From: Streptomyces sp. NBC_00271
Lineage (GTDB): Bacteria; Actinomycetota; Actinomycetes; Streptomycetales; Streptomycetaceae
Direction: 5' to 3'
NCBI RefSeq assembly: GCF_036178845.1
Contig: NZ_CP108071.1
Span: 124,001 to 188,000 of the forward strand
Length of the DNA: 64,000 nt
The position numbers and the translations under genes are program-made. The notes under the pieces are model-generated. The model made no database searches. It had not been told where the DNA came from and was given only the letters and a program-made list of their open reading frames with translations. Below, piece after piece: positions 8,008 to 16,385 of the stretch; the first letter of the stretch is position 1; every line of letters starts with the position of its first letter.

Positions 8008-8235
8008 TGCACTCCATCAGGTCGTTCTTGTCTTGCGTACCACGGACGACCTCGCCGGCATTGCTCTACACAGCGACACATTCGCACTTCCCAATCGGCG
8101 GCCGAGTCGTCGTGGGGAACCGGGCGGCCAAGCATCTCGAGCCACAACCGGCAGCACGACGACAGCCACACCCGGCTCCCCTGGGCGCCACAACCCTACG
8201 AATGGCTGGGGCTAACCCAGGAAGGAAGGTAGAGC
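8008..8235 (-). ncRNA. Probable bridge-RNA region of the IS110 element
   Basis: This 228-bp non-coding flank lies between the transposase start and the element's end. In IS110-group elements this flank is transcribed into a structured bridge RNA with target-binding and donor-binding loops. I infer the RNA from its position and length only; I did not fold it or match its guides to the target GAGATGC/ACGACGAATGG. Confidence 0.4.
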
Positions 8236-8417
8236 ACGACGAATGGATCGCCTTCCCCCGCCGCTACCTGTCCGAAGGCAGCATGACTGCCATCTACGCC
8301 GCCGAACACGCCGACCACACCACCCATGCACTCCCCAACACCCCGAACTGAAGTTCCCCCGAGATGCGGAGGAAGTTGACAGCTGGTCAGATGGGGCTCA
8401 TGAGAGGACCTGTGACC

Positions 8418-8726
8418 ATGGCTGCACCCCGGAAATACTCGCTCGAGTTGCGTGAGCGTGCGGTACGGATGTACCGCACCACCGAGCCGAAGCCCCAGAT
8501 CAAGAAGCTGGCCGTCGACCTCGGCGTGCATCCCGAGGCCCTGCGCGGCTGGATCCGGCAGGCCGAGGCGGACGCCGGCGAACGCGACGACCGTCTCACC
8601 ACTGATGAACGCGCCGAACTCGCGACCCTGCGCAAGGAGAACGCCCAGCTCAAGCGGGCCAATGACGTCTTGCGGACGGCCTCAGCTTTTTTCGCGGCAC
8701 AACTCGACCCGACCCGGCCCAGGTGA
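8418..8726 (+). CDS. IS3 OrfA (helix-turn-helix subunit)
   Basis: 102-residue OrfA with an N-terminal helix-turn-helix (MAAPRKYSLELRERAVRMYR; LAVDLGVHPEALRGWIRQAE) followed by a leucine-zipper-like helix ending in ELATLRKENAQLKRANDVLR. It binds the element's ends. I start at ATG 8418, preceded by GAGAGG. The stop overlaps the OrfB start as GTGA, so OrfB is made by translational coupling or, as in other IS3 elements, by -1 frameshifting to give an OrfAB fusion. Confidence 0.85.
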   Translation: MAAPRKYSLELRERAVRMYRTTEPKPQIKKLAVDLGVHPEALRGWIRQAEADAGERDDRLTTDERAELATLRKENAQLKRANDVLRTASAFFAAQLDPTRPR

Positions 8727-9640
8727 CGGCGCTCGTTGACGAGCATCCCCGTCTGGGAGTCGAGTACGTCCTGCGGGAACTGCACATCGCCTCCACCACC
8801 TACTATCGCTGGCGCCGTGCGGAGAAGGAGCCGTGCGAACGGCGGCGCCGCGACGTCGAGCTGACCGAGCGGATCAAGGAGATCCACGCGGATTCCGGCG
8901 GGAACTACGGCTCGCCGCGTGTGCACGCCGTCCTCAAACGCGAGGGCGTCCACGTGGGCCGCAAGCGGGTCGAGCGCCTGATGCGCGAGGCCGACATCGC
9001 GGGAATCAGCCCGCGGCGGAAGGGCTTCACGCGCCGCGACCCCAAGGCCACCCTCGCCCCGGACCTGGTCAACCGGGACTTCACCGCACCGGCACCGAAC
9101 CGGTTGTGGGTCACCGACCTCACGATGATCTCCACCGGCGAGGGACCGTTGTGGCTCTCGGCGATCAGGGACGCCTTCTCCCGCCGGGTGGTCGCGTGGG
9201 AGACCTCCGCCCGCGCGGACGCCGACCTGGTCCTGACCACGCTGGAGTACGCGCTCGCGTCCCGCGAGGTCGAGCCCGGCAAGCTCATCCACCACGCCGA
9301 CCACGGCTGTCAGTACACATCCATCAAGCTCACAACCCGGCTGTTGCGAGCTGGAGTTGAGGCGTCCATGGGCTCCGTCGGGGACTCGTACGACAACGCC
9401 CTCGCGGAGAACCTCTGGATGCTCATCAAAACCGAGGGCCTCCGTGGCCGCACCTTCACCACAAGGGCCGAGGCGAACCTCGCGCTCTTCGAGTACATCG
9501 ACGGCTTCTATAACTCCCGCCGCATCCAGGAACGCCTCGGCTTCCTCAGCCCGATCGAGTTCGAGGAGAAGTACTACGCCGAGCAGGCGACGGCCGAACC
9601 AACGAATCTGAACACCCGTCACCCCCTGCCGACCAGCTGA
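8723..9640 (+). CDS. IS3 OrfB transposase (DDE)
   Basis: 305-residue integrase-fold transposase. HTH_21-like region near VGRKRVERLMREADIAGISP; DDE triad in LWVTDLTMIST (Asp), IHHADHGCQYTS (Asp) and GDSYDNALAENLWMLIKTEG (Glu). Ends with the conserved FEYIDGFYNSRRIQERLGFLSPIEFEE. The gene is intact, so this copy could still be active; a closely related truncated copy lies at 16386-16660. Confidence 0.9.
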   Translation: MTALVDEHPRLGVEYVLRELHIASTTYYRWRRAEKEPCERRRRDVELTERIKEIHADSGGNYGSPRVHAVLKREGVHVGRKRVERLMREADIAGISPRRKGFTRRDPKATLAPDLVNRDFTAPAPNRLWVTDLTMISTGEGPLWLSAIRDAFSRRVVAWETSARADADLVLTTLEYALASREVEPGKLIHHADHGCQYTSIKLTTRLLRAGVEASMGSVGDSYDNALAENLWMLIKTEGLRGRTFTTRAEANLALFEYIDGFYNSRRIQERLGFLSPIEFEEKYYAEQATAEPTNLNTRHPLPTS

Positions 9641-9718
9641 TCAGCGGCTCCCGCATGACGGGGGAACCTCAAACGCTACGCAAGATTGATCGCCTACACC
9701 AACACAGGGGACGTGACC

Positions 9719-9726
9719 ACTGCCGG
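9719..9726 (+). repeat. Target duplication of IS256, right copy
   Basis: ACTGCCGG, identical to 5513-5520. Confidence 0.85.
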
Positions 9727-9903
9727 CGCTCACAGGCCGCGCTTTAGAGCTCGCCGCGCACCTCGCGCACCGCAGATCGAACCTGCTTCAGTCCGGGAGA
9801 CGGCCTGCAAGCGTATGAGTCTGCAGTGCCGTGCCAGTTCCGGGCAGAAGTGCGTGCCCGGTCCAGGAGGCCGGTCGAACCCGCATCGTGACCGGCTCTG
9901 GGG

Positions 9904-10577
9904 CAGGGGCATTGCGTGATGAGGATTGGTCCGGGTTCGCCGGTCTCGCGGGTGACGTGCCGTCATGTCCGCTGTGTGGCAAGGAACCCCGCAGAGTAGA
10001 GCAGGCACGGTGCTGGTGATCATGTGGTTGTCGAGACCCATGAGAACCGAGCGAGACCGTGCCTGCCCGAACATCATCGCCCATCCCTTCCGCGCTGGAG
10101 CAACTGGGCTCCCTGACCGATCCGCTCACCTCAAGTGATGTCGTTGACCTGCGATGTTTCCTGATCCTGGTCGCTGATCCCCGCGATGCGCGAGGACTGC
10201 GCTATCCGGCCCTCGCGTTGCTGTGCGCAGCCGTCTCGGCGGTGCTGACCGTGGCTCGCTCGCTCATCGCGATCGGCGAGTGGATCACGGATGCCCCACA
10301 GCACGTGCTGGGTGTCCTCGGCTTCGCCGTCGACCCGCTTACCGGTCTGCGGCCGGTGCCGCACGCCGCAACCGTGCGCCGCCTGCTGCAGCGCGTGGAC
10401 GGTGACGCGCTGGACGCGGCGATCAGCGCATATCTGCAGGCCAGAACGCTGCCCCCGATCAAGCCTGAGGCGCAGGAGGCGCCAGTGCGACGGGTGATCA
10501 CGGTCGACGGCAAAGTGGTCCGCGGATCGCGAGGCTCTGACGGGGAGGCGGACCGCGCAAAGCCGCCGGAGTGCTGA
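9904..10577 (+). mobile_element. ISAs1-family element, 5' part
   Basis: The left inverted repeat begins CAGGGGCATTGCGTGAT at 9904 and matches the right end of the ISAs1 copy at 501-517. It is followed by the N-terminal half of an ISAs1 transposase. The element stops abruptly about 10 bp before the P450 stop codon, so the 3' half has been deleted or was replaced when this junction formed. Confidence 0.8.
10059..10577 (+). pseudogene. ISAs1 transposase, N-terminal fragment
   Basis: 172 codons covering the N-terminal domain (LTSSDVVDLRCFLILVADPRD ... HAATVRRLLQRVDGDALDAAI) up to VITVDGKVVRGSR, the first catalytic motif. The sequence then diverges and ends. The family's proteins are about 370 residues, so over half is missing. 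Confidence 0.8.
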
Positions 10578-10585
10578 CCAACTCG

Positions 10586-11809
10586 TCACGTCAGCGTCAC
10601 CGGAAGGGTTTCGTACCCGCGCAGCACCAGCCGGTCCCGGCGGGTCGGCCGCGCCTGCCGGTCCGGAGCCAGCCGCGGATAACGCGCCAGCAACCGACGG
10701 ACGGCCACGGTCGCCTCCAGTCGGGCGAGCCTGGAGCCGAGGCAGAAATGCGCGCCCGCGCCGAAACTCAGCGGCCGGATGTCCGGACGGTCCGGATCGA
10801 AGCGGTCCGGGTCGTCGTACCGGCGCGGGTCGCGATTGGCGGCACCGAGCAGCAGCAGCACCTCGTCACCGGCCCGGATGCTGACGCCGTCGACCGTGAG
10901 GCCCTCGGCGAACGCCAGCCGCGAAGTGAGCTGAACCGGTGAGTCGTAGCGCAGCACCTCCTCGACAAAGTCGGCCGGTGCCACGGCGCCGGCCCGCAGC
11001 CCCGCAGCGATGTCGGGGTGGTCGAAGAGCACTTGCAGTCCGTTGCCGAGCAGGTTGGTGGTGGTCTCGAACCCTGCGACGAGCAGCAGGACGAGATTGG
11101 AGATCAGTTGCTCATCGGTCAGCCGGGCGTCCTCGGCGTCCCGCACCTGGACCAGCGCGCTGACCAGGTCGTCACTCGGATTGGCCCGCCGCTGCGCGAC
11201 CAACTCGCGGAAGTACGCCTGCAGTTCGACGGCCGCAGCATCGGCGGAGTCGAGTACGGACAAGTCGGACAGCAATTCCAACGAGACCATCAGATCGGAG
11301 ATGGGTCCCCGGAACCGGTAGCGGTCCGACTCCGGGAGGCCAAGCAGCTCACAGATGACACTGACCGGCAGCCGGAAGGCGAAGGCGTCCATGAAGTCCA
11401 CCGGCGAGCCGTCCCCGCCCGCCTTGTCGAGACCGTCCATCAGGACGTCGACGGTCCGCGTGATCGCGGGCTCCAGCGCGGCGACGCGGCGGGCGGTGAA
11501 GACAGCGGAGACCAGCGACCGCACCTGGCCGTGAACCGGCGGATTGGTCCACAGCATCGAATCGTTCAGCACGGCGAACGAGGCATGCTTCTGGTATTCG
11601 TTCGACCAGGACATCCGGACCTCCCTGTCCGGCACGCCGTACCCGGGATCACGCAGGATGGCGTTGATCACCCGGTATCCGGAGGCGAGCAGAAACCCGT
11701 CCGCGACCGGCGCGATGGGTGGCAGCGCACGCGCATGCGCGTACAGCGGATAGGGGTCCGCCCGCCCCTCCGGGGTCATCAGTTGTTCCACTATCGTGGC
11801 CACGTCCAT
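10586..11809 (-). CDS. Cytochrome P450
   Basis: 407-residue soluble bacterial P450. Motifs: I-helix VAGFETTTNLLGN (oxygen activation), K-helix EEVLRYDSPVQ with the ExxR pair, and the heme-binding loop FGAGAHFCLGSRLARLE with the thiolate Cys. It would hydroxylate or epoxidise a small substrate using ferredoxin electrons; no ferredoxin gene lies beside it. Start at ATG 11809 (MDVATIVEQL), chosen for the AAGGAG site seven bases upstream; the open frame extends 49 codons further without other support. It faces the truncated ISAs1 copy tail to tail. Single-gene unit, substrate unknown. Confidence 0.93.
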   Translation of the reverse strand: MDVATIVEQLMTPEGRADPYPLYAHARALPPIAPVADGFLLASGYRVINAILRDPGYGVPDREVRMSWSNEYQKHASFAVLNDSMLWTNPPVHGQVRSLVSAVFTARRVAALEPAITRTVDVLMDGLDKAGGDGSPVDFMDAFAFRLPVSVICELLGLPESDRYRFRGPISDLMVSLELLSDLSVLDSADAAAVELQAYFRELVAQRRANPSDDLVSALVQVRDAEDARLTDEQLISNLVLLLVAGFETTTNLLGNGLQVLFDHPDIAAGLRAGAVAPADFVEEVLRYDSPVQLTSRLAFAEGLTVDGVSIRAGDEVLLLLGAANRDPRRYDDPDRFDPDRPDIRPLSFGAGAHFCLGSRLARLEATVAVRRLLARYPRLAPDRQARPTRRDRLVLRGYETLPVTLT

Positions 11810-11882
11810 CGGCGCTCCTTCGCAACGGCGGACCACCGGCCTCGGCCGGTGGCGGCTCACACTGCCTCTGTCGTTGAATTCT

Positions 11883-12683
11883 CTAATCCTGTTGCGATGA
11901 GGGGCTTGCCGAAGTGGTGGCGCTGAATGACGGAGACGGGGCACCCACGCCCTCATACTTCGCGAACAAGGACCTAATCACTGTCACATACCCCTGGGAT
12001 TGGTTTGTGGCCGGGACGCCCCTGGCCTGGCGTACCGCGTCCAGGCCGGCGTCATACGCCGCCAATGTCAGATCGAGTTGACTGCCGACGGCCTCGTTGT
12101 TTTCGATAAGATTTTTTACGTCTGCAGCCAAGGAGCACAGGTAGCGGCCTTGAGCCATGATCGAGTCGGGTGCGTCGAAGGCCGAAACCCTGCCGTTCCC
12201 GTCGTCGTCCTGGCCGAACTGGTTGAATACGGCTTCAGGTAGTTGGGAAATGCCTTGGGAGCCGTCCGGACCAACCAGCGTCGGGTTGTATGCAGACTCC
12301 CGCTCGATCTGGGCGGCGATTACGACGGGCCCGACCGTGTCGCAGATACCGCCCGCGTTGTGAATGGGTTCCAGCAGGTCCGCTGGCACTTGAGCCGGGT
12401 CTATTTCGCCTTTTCCGTCTCCCTGCATGATTTCGATGACCCGGTCTGCTTCGCCACCCGGGTCCGAGCTCCCGCCGCCACCCGTGAAGAAAAGAATGAG
12501 GGATATGAGCGGTGCGAACAGTACCCCGAGCCCACCAAAGATGACGATGACGACAGCAACGCCCGCCAAGGCGACGGGCGACATCAGGCAGCCGAAACCA
12601 CCCGCTGCGCCGAGCGCCATCTGGGACGCGCTGCCGCTCGCTGAAGAATTCTGCTTGCCAGGGTCTTCTGGCGACTGCGTCAC
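11883..12683 (-). CDS. Membrane-anchored lytic transglycosylase (SLT domain)
   Basis: Protein of about 266 residues: a short cytoplasmic N-terminus, one hydrophobic segment (VALAGVAVVIVIFGGLGVLFAPLISLILFF in substance), then an extracytoplasmic SLT/lysozyme-like domain. The likely catalytic Glu is in VIAAQIERESAYNPTLVG, followed by the family's GPDGSQGISQLPEAVFNQFG and AAYDAGLDAV. It would cleave peptidoglycan between MurNAc and GlcNAc. Enzymes of this shape serve cell-wall turnover or wall penetration by conjugation systems, but no transfer genes are nearby. The start is uncertain: GTG 12683 (VTQSPEDPG) is used here, while an ATG at 12731 is also in frame and has a GGAGGAG just after it. Confidence 0.8.
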   Translation of the reverse strand: MTQSPEDPGKQNSSASGSASQMALGAAGGFGCLMSPVALAGVAVVIVIFGGLGVLFAPLISLILFFTGGGGSSDPGGEADRVIEIMQGDGKGEIDPAQVPADLLEPIHNAGGICDTVGPVVIAAQIERESAYNPTLVGPDGSQGISQLPEAVFNQFGQDDDGNGRVSAFDAPDSIMAQGRYLCSLAADVKNLIENNEAVGSQLDLTLAAYDAGLDAVRQARGVPATNQSQGYVTVIRSLFAKYEGVGAPSPSFSATTSASPSSQQD

Positions 12684-12731
12684 GAAGACATCACGTGCTC
12701 TCCCATACCGCTTGAACGAACTCCTCCACAT

Positions 12732-12987
12732 TGAGTCGCCGATGTCATGGACACTGGTTGGCCGACCCTCGTTGTGGCGGTCTGACGGGCCACGACGGAC
12801 TCAGAGAGCCCAACGAGTGCCAGAGCAAACCAGTTCAACGAGAACGACACGGTGCAAGGAAGGGGGGAAAGGGCCGTATGAGCGTTCCTTCGATGGAGCG
12901 CATCGTCTCGACAACCGAACGTGCCTTGGTGCCGGCAAAGGGAACTGACGGGGCGGTCAACTCCCGCCACGCCAGGACGAAGCGTGA
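12732..12987. other. Intergenic, no gene seen
   Basis: About 250-300 bp between the transglycosylase start and the end of the lipoprotein gene. It should hold the transglycosylase promoter. No recognisable terminator or operator was found. Confidence 0.4.
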
Positions 12988-13479
12988 TTAGGCGGCGGGC
13001 GTCTTCATCAACTTGCCCTGAGCGGTTACAACGAACCACTCACCGTCCAGTCCCTGTCCATTGATGTCCCCGGGTACGGCGTCGCCGACGTAGTAGTAGA
13101 GTGGCCAATCACCATAGGTGACCTGACTGACGTCGCCCGTGAGTTTGGCCTTGCTCAGCAGCGACTTCTCCGTGCCTGCTCCGGCCCGTGCTGCCGTCGA
13201 TGAGGTAAGGGCGGGCCAGACCGCTATGCAGTCCGTGCCGCAATTACTCACACTGCTCTTGTCCCGGGTGAATCCGTACAGGGTACGGCCCGACTGGTCC
13301 ACGAGAATGCGCCCGAACTCGGAATCGGCGACCTTGATCGATACTGAGTGTCCGGCGTGCTGCCCTGCGGGCCGGGTGGCTCCGCCACCTCCCGCTTCAG
13401 TCCCCTTACTGCAAGCGGATGTGGTGACTAGTGCGAGTGCAACAGCAGGAAGTACTAGGAGAGCAAGGCGAGTACGCAT
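12988..13479 (-). CDS. COG4315-type lipoprotein
   Basis: 163-residue secreted lipoprotein. Signal peptide MRTRLALLVLPAVALALVTTSAC with the lipidated Cys at residue 23. Two copies of the small repeat of COG4315 follow (GRILVDQSGRTLYGFTRDKS with NCGTDCIAVWP, then YGDWPLYYYVGDAVPGDINGQGLDGEWFVV). It is expected on the outer face of the membrane. Family members are common in actinomycetes, and their function is unknown or tentatively redox/iron related. Start ATG 13479 has AGGAG nine bases upstream; a longer open frame exists but lacks a signal peptide. It is divergent from the CHRD gene and shares a 215-bp promoter region with it. Confidence 0.85.
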   Translation of the reverse strand: MRTRLALLVLPAVALALVTTSACSKGTEAGGGGATRPAGQHAGHSVSIKVADSEFGRILVDQSGRTLYGFTRDKSSVSNCGTDCIAVWPALTSSTAARAGAGTEKSLLSKAKLTGDVSQVTYGDWPLYYYVGDAVPGDINGQGLDGEWFVVTAQGKLMKTPAA

Positions 13480-13694
13480 TCGGGGACTCCTGTGAGAAAT
13501 AAGGTGGGCGGTCGGTGACTGTTGGGGAAGGGACTGCGCAAGCCGTCCCTGGCACGAGTCGCTACGGCCGTACACCGGATCGGGTTCAAGCAGTGGTGTG
13601 CGAAATTTTTTCTCCGCTCGTGTTGATGCGGTCCCGGGACTCCTTGCGTAGTGCGGGGTGCACCCGACAGCGTCAATGACACGGAGGTCAACAA

Positions 13695-15008
13695 GTGCGC
13701 CCTCGTACTCTCGCTTCCACTGCGGTGGCCATGGTTGCCGCACTGGCTACCGCAACGCCCGCCCTGGCCATGAGCCAGCACGACCACCACATGCTCGGAG
13801 GGTCTACGAACCACGGCATGGACTACTCAAAGCCCAGGGGCCCTGCCAGGGGACCGTCTTTCTCCCTCGTGGCGAACCTCACCGGTGACCAGGAAGTTCC
13901 CGTAGCCGGCGGCCCCGCCGTCGGCGACAAGGACGGTTCCGCTCAAGCGCTTGTACAGGTCAGGGGTGACCGGGTCACCTTTGCCCTGGCGTGGCAGGGT
14001 ATCGGTGCACCGACCCTGGGTCATATCCACCAGGGGAACGCCGGCACCAATGGTGACGTCAAGGTCCCGCTGTTCACTTCGGCAATGCCCAGCACCTTGA
14101 ACTCAGCGGCCGGCCAGGTAAGCGTCACGGACGCAGCGCTGGCCCGGCAGCTCGAAAACGAACCCGCTCATTTCTACGTCAACCTGCACAGCAAGCAGTT
14201 TCCCGGCGGTGCGGTGCGTGGACAGCTCAAGCGTGCAAGGGCACACGTGAACCCTCTCAACATCATCGAGGGCGGCGCTCTGCATGCAATTTCCGATGGC
14301 GGACAGGAAGTTCCGAAGAACGACCAGAGTAAGGTGGGGGATCCAGACGGTGAGGCCATTACCTTCCTGCACGCGCGCAACAATACCGTTGATTTCTCCA
14401 TGGCCTGGGTGAACATTGCACCTCCCACCCTGGGCCATGTCCACCAAGGACGTTTCGGGCAGAACGGTGATGTGAAGTTCCCGCTCTTCACGACGCCTGT
14501 TCCCGCCGGGGTCTTCGCGGTGTCCGGCTCTCTGGTCAACCAGGACCCGTCAGCGATCCGCCAGGTGCAGAACAATCCCGGGGATTTTTATTCCAACCTC
14601 CACACGCCTGAATTTCCTGACGGAGCCGTTCGGGGCCAGCTCTTCGGAAACGACCTCGGCTATGGCACGAGTACTTCCAGCGAGCCCAAGGAGACAACTC
14701 CCGGGAACAGCGGCGGGTCGGCTTCCAGCACGAATGGTAAGGCCGCCCCCCGATCCGGTCGCGCAACCCTGCTCGACGATCCTGGCCCGTTCTCCGGGAA
14801 AAGCCCCTCGCAGGGTGTGGCAGGCACGGGGTGCGTTGATGTGTCGCGGCCCGGGGTCGCGTCGGCCGTCCAGACTGAGCAGCCGATCAATGTCTGGTCT
14901 GGGCCGGGTTGCACCGGTGACTCGTTGGTGATCAGTGGCGACACCACTGACCTGAGCAAGGTCGGCTTCAACGACAAGATCGCTTCGATCTTCTTCGGTG
15001 ACATCTGA
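13695..15008 (+). CDS. Secreted protein with two CHRD domains
   Basis: 437-residue exported protein. Signal peptide at residues 1-25 (ending ATPALAMS), then a His-rich stretch (MSQHDHHML). Two CHRD domains follow (about 50-175 and 190-315), each with the pattern LGHIHQG/LGHVHQG ... FYVNLHSKQFPGGAVRGQL / FYSNLHTPEFPDGAVRGQL. After a Gly/Ser-rich linker comes a C-terminal module with two Cys (TGCVDVSRPG ... GPGCTGDSLVISGDTTDLSK) like small peptidase-inhibitor or beta-gamma-crystallin folds. It starts with GTG preceded by GGAGG. The paired conserved His suggest metal binding. It shares a divergent promoter region with the COG4315 lipoprotein, so both may be induced together at the cell surface. 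Confidence 0.85.
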   Translation: MRPRTLASTAVAMVAALATATPALAMSQHDHHMLGGSTNHGMDYSKPRGPARGPSFSLVANLTGDQEVPVAGGPAVGDKDGSAQALVQVRGDRVTFALAWQGIGAPTLGHIHQGNAGTNGDVKVPLFTSAMPSTLNSAAGQVSVTDAALARQLENEPAHFYVNLHSKQFPGGAVRGQLKRARAHVNPLNIIEGGALHAISDGGQEVPKNDQSKVGDPDGEAITFLHARNNTVDFSMAWVNIAPPTLGHVHQGRFGQNGDVKFPLFTTPVPAGVFAVSGSLVNQDPSAIRQVQNNPGDFYSNLHTPEFPDGAVRGQLFGNDLGYGTSTSSEPKETTPGNSGGSASSTNGKAAPRSGRATLLDDPGPFSGKSPSQGVAGTGCVDVSRPGVASAVQTEQPINVWSGPGCTGDSLVISGDTTDLSKVGFNDKIASIFFGDI

Positions 15009-15435
15009 CATCCTCGTCACTTGCTTGCGGGGACGCACATGTCCGGCCTGTTGTCCGCTGGGCCGTGCTGTTCGGCACGGTGCGCCCCTTCTTCCTGGCT
15101 CGGGGCTGTCGGCGAATGAGCTTTTCAGAGTGGCCGCCGGGCGGGTGACGAGGCAGGTTCCCGCAACGCACGAGGCTCCTGCGCTGTTGAGAGAGATGTT
15201 CGGTGTCTCAACTCACCAGCACAGGAGCCGCGTTGGTTCCCTGTCCTGCCGCTCGTGATCCGGACACAGCCGAACGTGAAACACGCAGGTCACGGGGCAG
15301 GAGCGAACGTCTGCCGCAGTGATCACCACACAGCGTCTTCGACAGATCACCCTGTCGATGGCGGACGCCGTCTGCGTGCAAGCTCGCGACCAGCGTCAGG
15401 CGCTCAGTAACAGGCGCCCCACTCGCGCAGACGAC
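15009..15435. other. Intergenic, no secure gene
   Basis: 427 bp. A GTG frame at 15203-15322 encodes 39 residues (VSQLTSTGAALVPCPAARD ...) without recognisable features. The dense AGGCTCC-type segments around 15170-15230 resemble an insertion-sequence end, but I could not identify a matching partner. Confidence 0.4.
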
Positions 15436-15447
15436 AGTCATGTGACT
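15436..15447 (+). promoter_or_regulatory. AGTCA-nn-TGACT palindrome upstream of hydrolase gene
   Basis: AGTCATGTGACT followed by GAAGCGG. Perfect 5+5 inverted repeat, 73 bases before the hydrolase start codon. It belongs to the family of sites at 31328, 35644, 40048, 41051, 45795, 45875, 46543, 52496 and 63209. Confidence 0.65.
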
Positions 15448-15520
15448 GAAGCGGATGGAAAGCCACGCGCCAAGCATGGTCCTGCAAGTACAGGTTCGCT
15501 CATGACGGAAGGACGAATCG

Positions 15521-16324
15521 ATGCCGCAGGGCACGGCGAAACCCGTGATTTTCATCCAAAGTCTCTGGCTGCACGCATCGTCCTGGGAGCCGTGGGTGCA
15601 TATGTTCAAGGAAGCAGGATCCTCCCCGCTCGCGCCAGGTTGGCCAGGATCGGCAGAAAACGCTGATGCGAATTATGCCTGCCGAGAGAGTATCGCGGAC
15701 AAGGGAATCGACGATGCTGTGCAATACTACGCGGGTATCGCGGCTGCATGTTCGCAACGACCGATTCTGATTGGTCATTCTTTCGGGGGTCTGATCGCTG
15801 AAACGCTGCTACAGCAGAGACTATGTGCTGCGGCGGTCTCTATCGCCGCTGTCCGTAGTGCGCGTGAAGTTCCCTTTTCCGCCTTGCGCTCTCCGTGGTC
15901 GAGACTTGCCTCCTTGTCCAGCAGGCTCCCCACTGTCACGTTGTCCGCGCGGCAGTTCAGATATGCGTTCGGCAACGCTGTGAGTCTGGAGGAGTCAGAG
16001 AGACTGTACGAACGTTGCACGGTTCCCGCACCAAGCAGACCTCTCTACGAAGTCGCGGCAGCCAATTCATCTCCCCTTCCCCCGGTCAAAAGCGAGACCG
16101 CAAACAACGGGCGTGGGCCACTGCTTCTAATCTCGGGGGGAGAGGACAACACCGTCCCCGCATCTGTTGTGAAGCATGCTTTCGAGGAGTATTACAGGTC
16201 ATCGGCCGTGACTGATTATCTTGAACTCCCCGGCCGGGGCCATTCGCTGACGATTGACAGCGGCTGGCGGGACGTTGCCGCTGCTTGTCTTGAGTGGCTG
16301 GCCAAGCAGGACTGCAGCAGCTGA
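15521..16324 (+). CDS. Alpha/beta hydrolase
   Basis: 267-residue alpha/beta hydrolase of the haloperoxidase/lipase-like group. VIFIQSLWLHASSW holds the oxyanion-loop region (the usual HG is QS here, an oddity), the nucleophile elbow is IGHSFGG (Ser about residue 88), ISGGEDNTVP carries the acid Asp, and LPGRGHSLTID the catalytic His. It is closely similar along its whole length to the protein at 41145-41945 (shared segments include FRYAFGNAVS, ESERLYER and GHSLTIDSGWR), so the two are paralogues. Start ATG 15521 has GGAAGG upstream. Both genes carry the same palindromic promoter element. Substrate unknown; cytoplasmic. Confidence 0.88.
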   Translation: MPQGTAKPVIFIQSLWLHASSWEPWVHMFKEAGSSPLAPGWPGSAENADANYACRESIADKGIDDAVQYYAGIAAACSQRPILIGHSFGGLIAETLLQQRLCAAAVSIAAVRSAREVPFSALRSPWSRLASLSSRLPTVTLSARQFRYAFGNAVSLEESERLYERCTVPAPSRPLYEVAAANSSPLPPVKSETANNGRGPLLLISGGEDNTVPASVVKHAFEEYYRSSAVTDYLELPGRGHSLTIDSGWRDVAAACLEWLAKQDCSS

Positions 16325-16385
16325 CCCAGGATGGAAGCCGACGGCACGGCCGCACACTGCCTTCGCACCCAGGGCCTATACCCTC

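Larger units (their letters stand above)
6796..8235 (-). mobile_element. IS110-family element inserted in the IS256 gene
   Basis: The borders are deduced from the interrupted IS256 reading frame: GAGATGC | TTCCCAAT on the left and TAGAGC | ACGACGAATGG on the right, with a shared GC at both joints as expected of the short core that IS110 elements recombine at. No target duplication is present, as is normal for the family. Non-coding DNA is about 15 bp on the 3' side of the transposase and about 228 bp on the 5' side. That arrangement fits the IS110 group, where the long 5' flank encodes the bridge RNA. Confidence 0.85.
8349..9671 (+). mobile_element. Complete IS3-family element
   Basis: The ends are inverted repeats: TGAAGTTCCCCCGAGATGCG on the left, and TGAGGTTCCCCCGTCATGCG as reverse complement on the right. 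The trinucleotide AAC directly flanks both ends (8346-8348 and 9672-9674), a 3-bp target duplication typical of IS3. It carries overlapping orfA and orfB. The insertion site is five codons before the end of the IS256 transposase gene. Confidence 0.9.
5521..9718 (+). mobile_element. IS256-family element carrying nested IS110 and IS3
   Basis: The left end reads GATGGCGTCCCGCGTGATGG and runs on into TGTAGGCGATCA. The reverse complement of the right end reads GGTCACGTCCCCTGTGTTGG and runs into the same TGTAGGCGATCA. The 8-bp direct repeats ACTGCCGG flank it. Its transposase gene is cut by an IS110 insertion (about 6796-8235) and its last five codons are separated by an IS3 insertion (8349-9671). 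Removing both restores the reading frame to its natural stop at 9687-9689. Order of arrival: IS256 first; IS110 and IS3 later, in unknown order. Confidence 0.9.

Noticed and set aside
15203..15322. 39-codon peptide gene
   Set aside because: No ribosome site, no leader/core look and no neighbour that would modify it.
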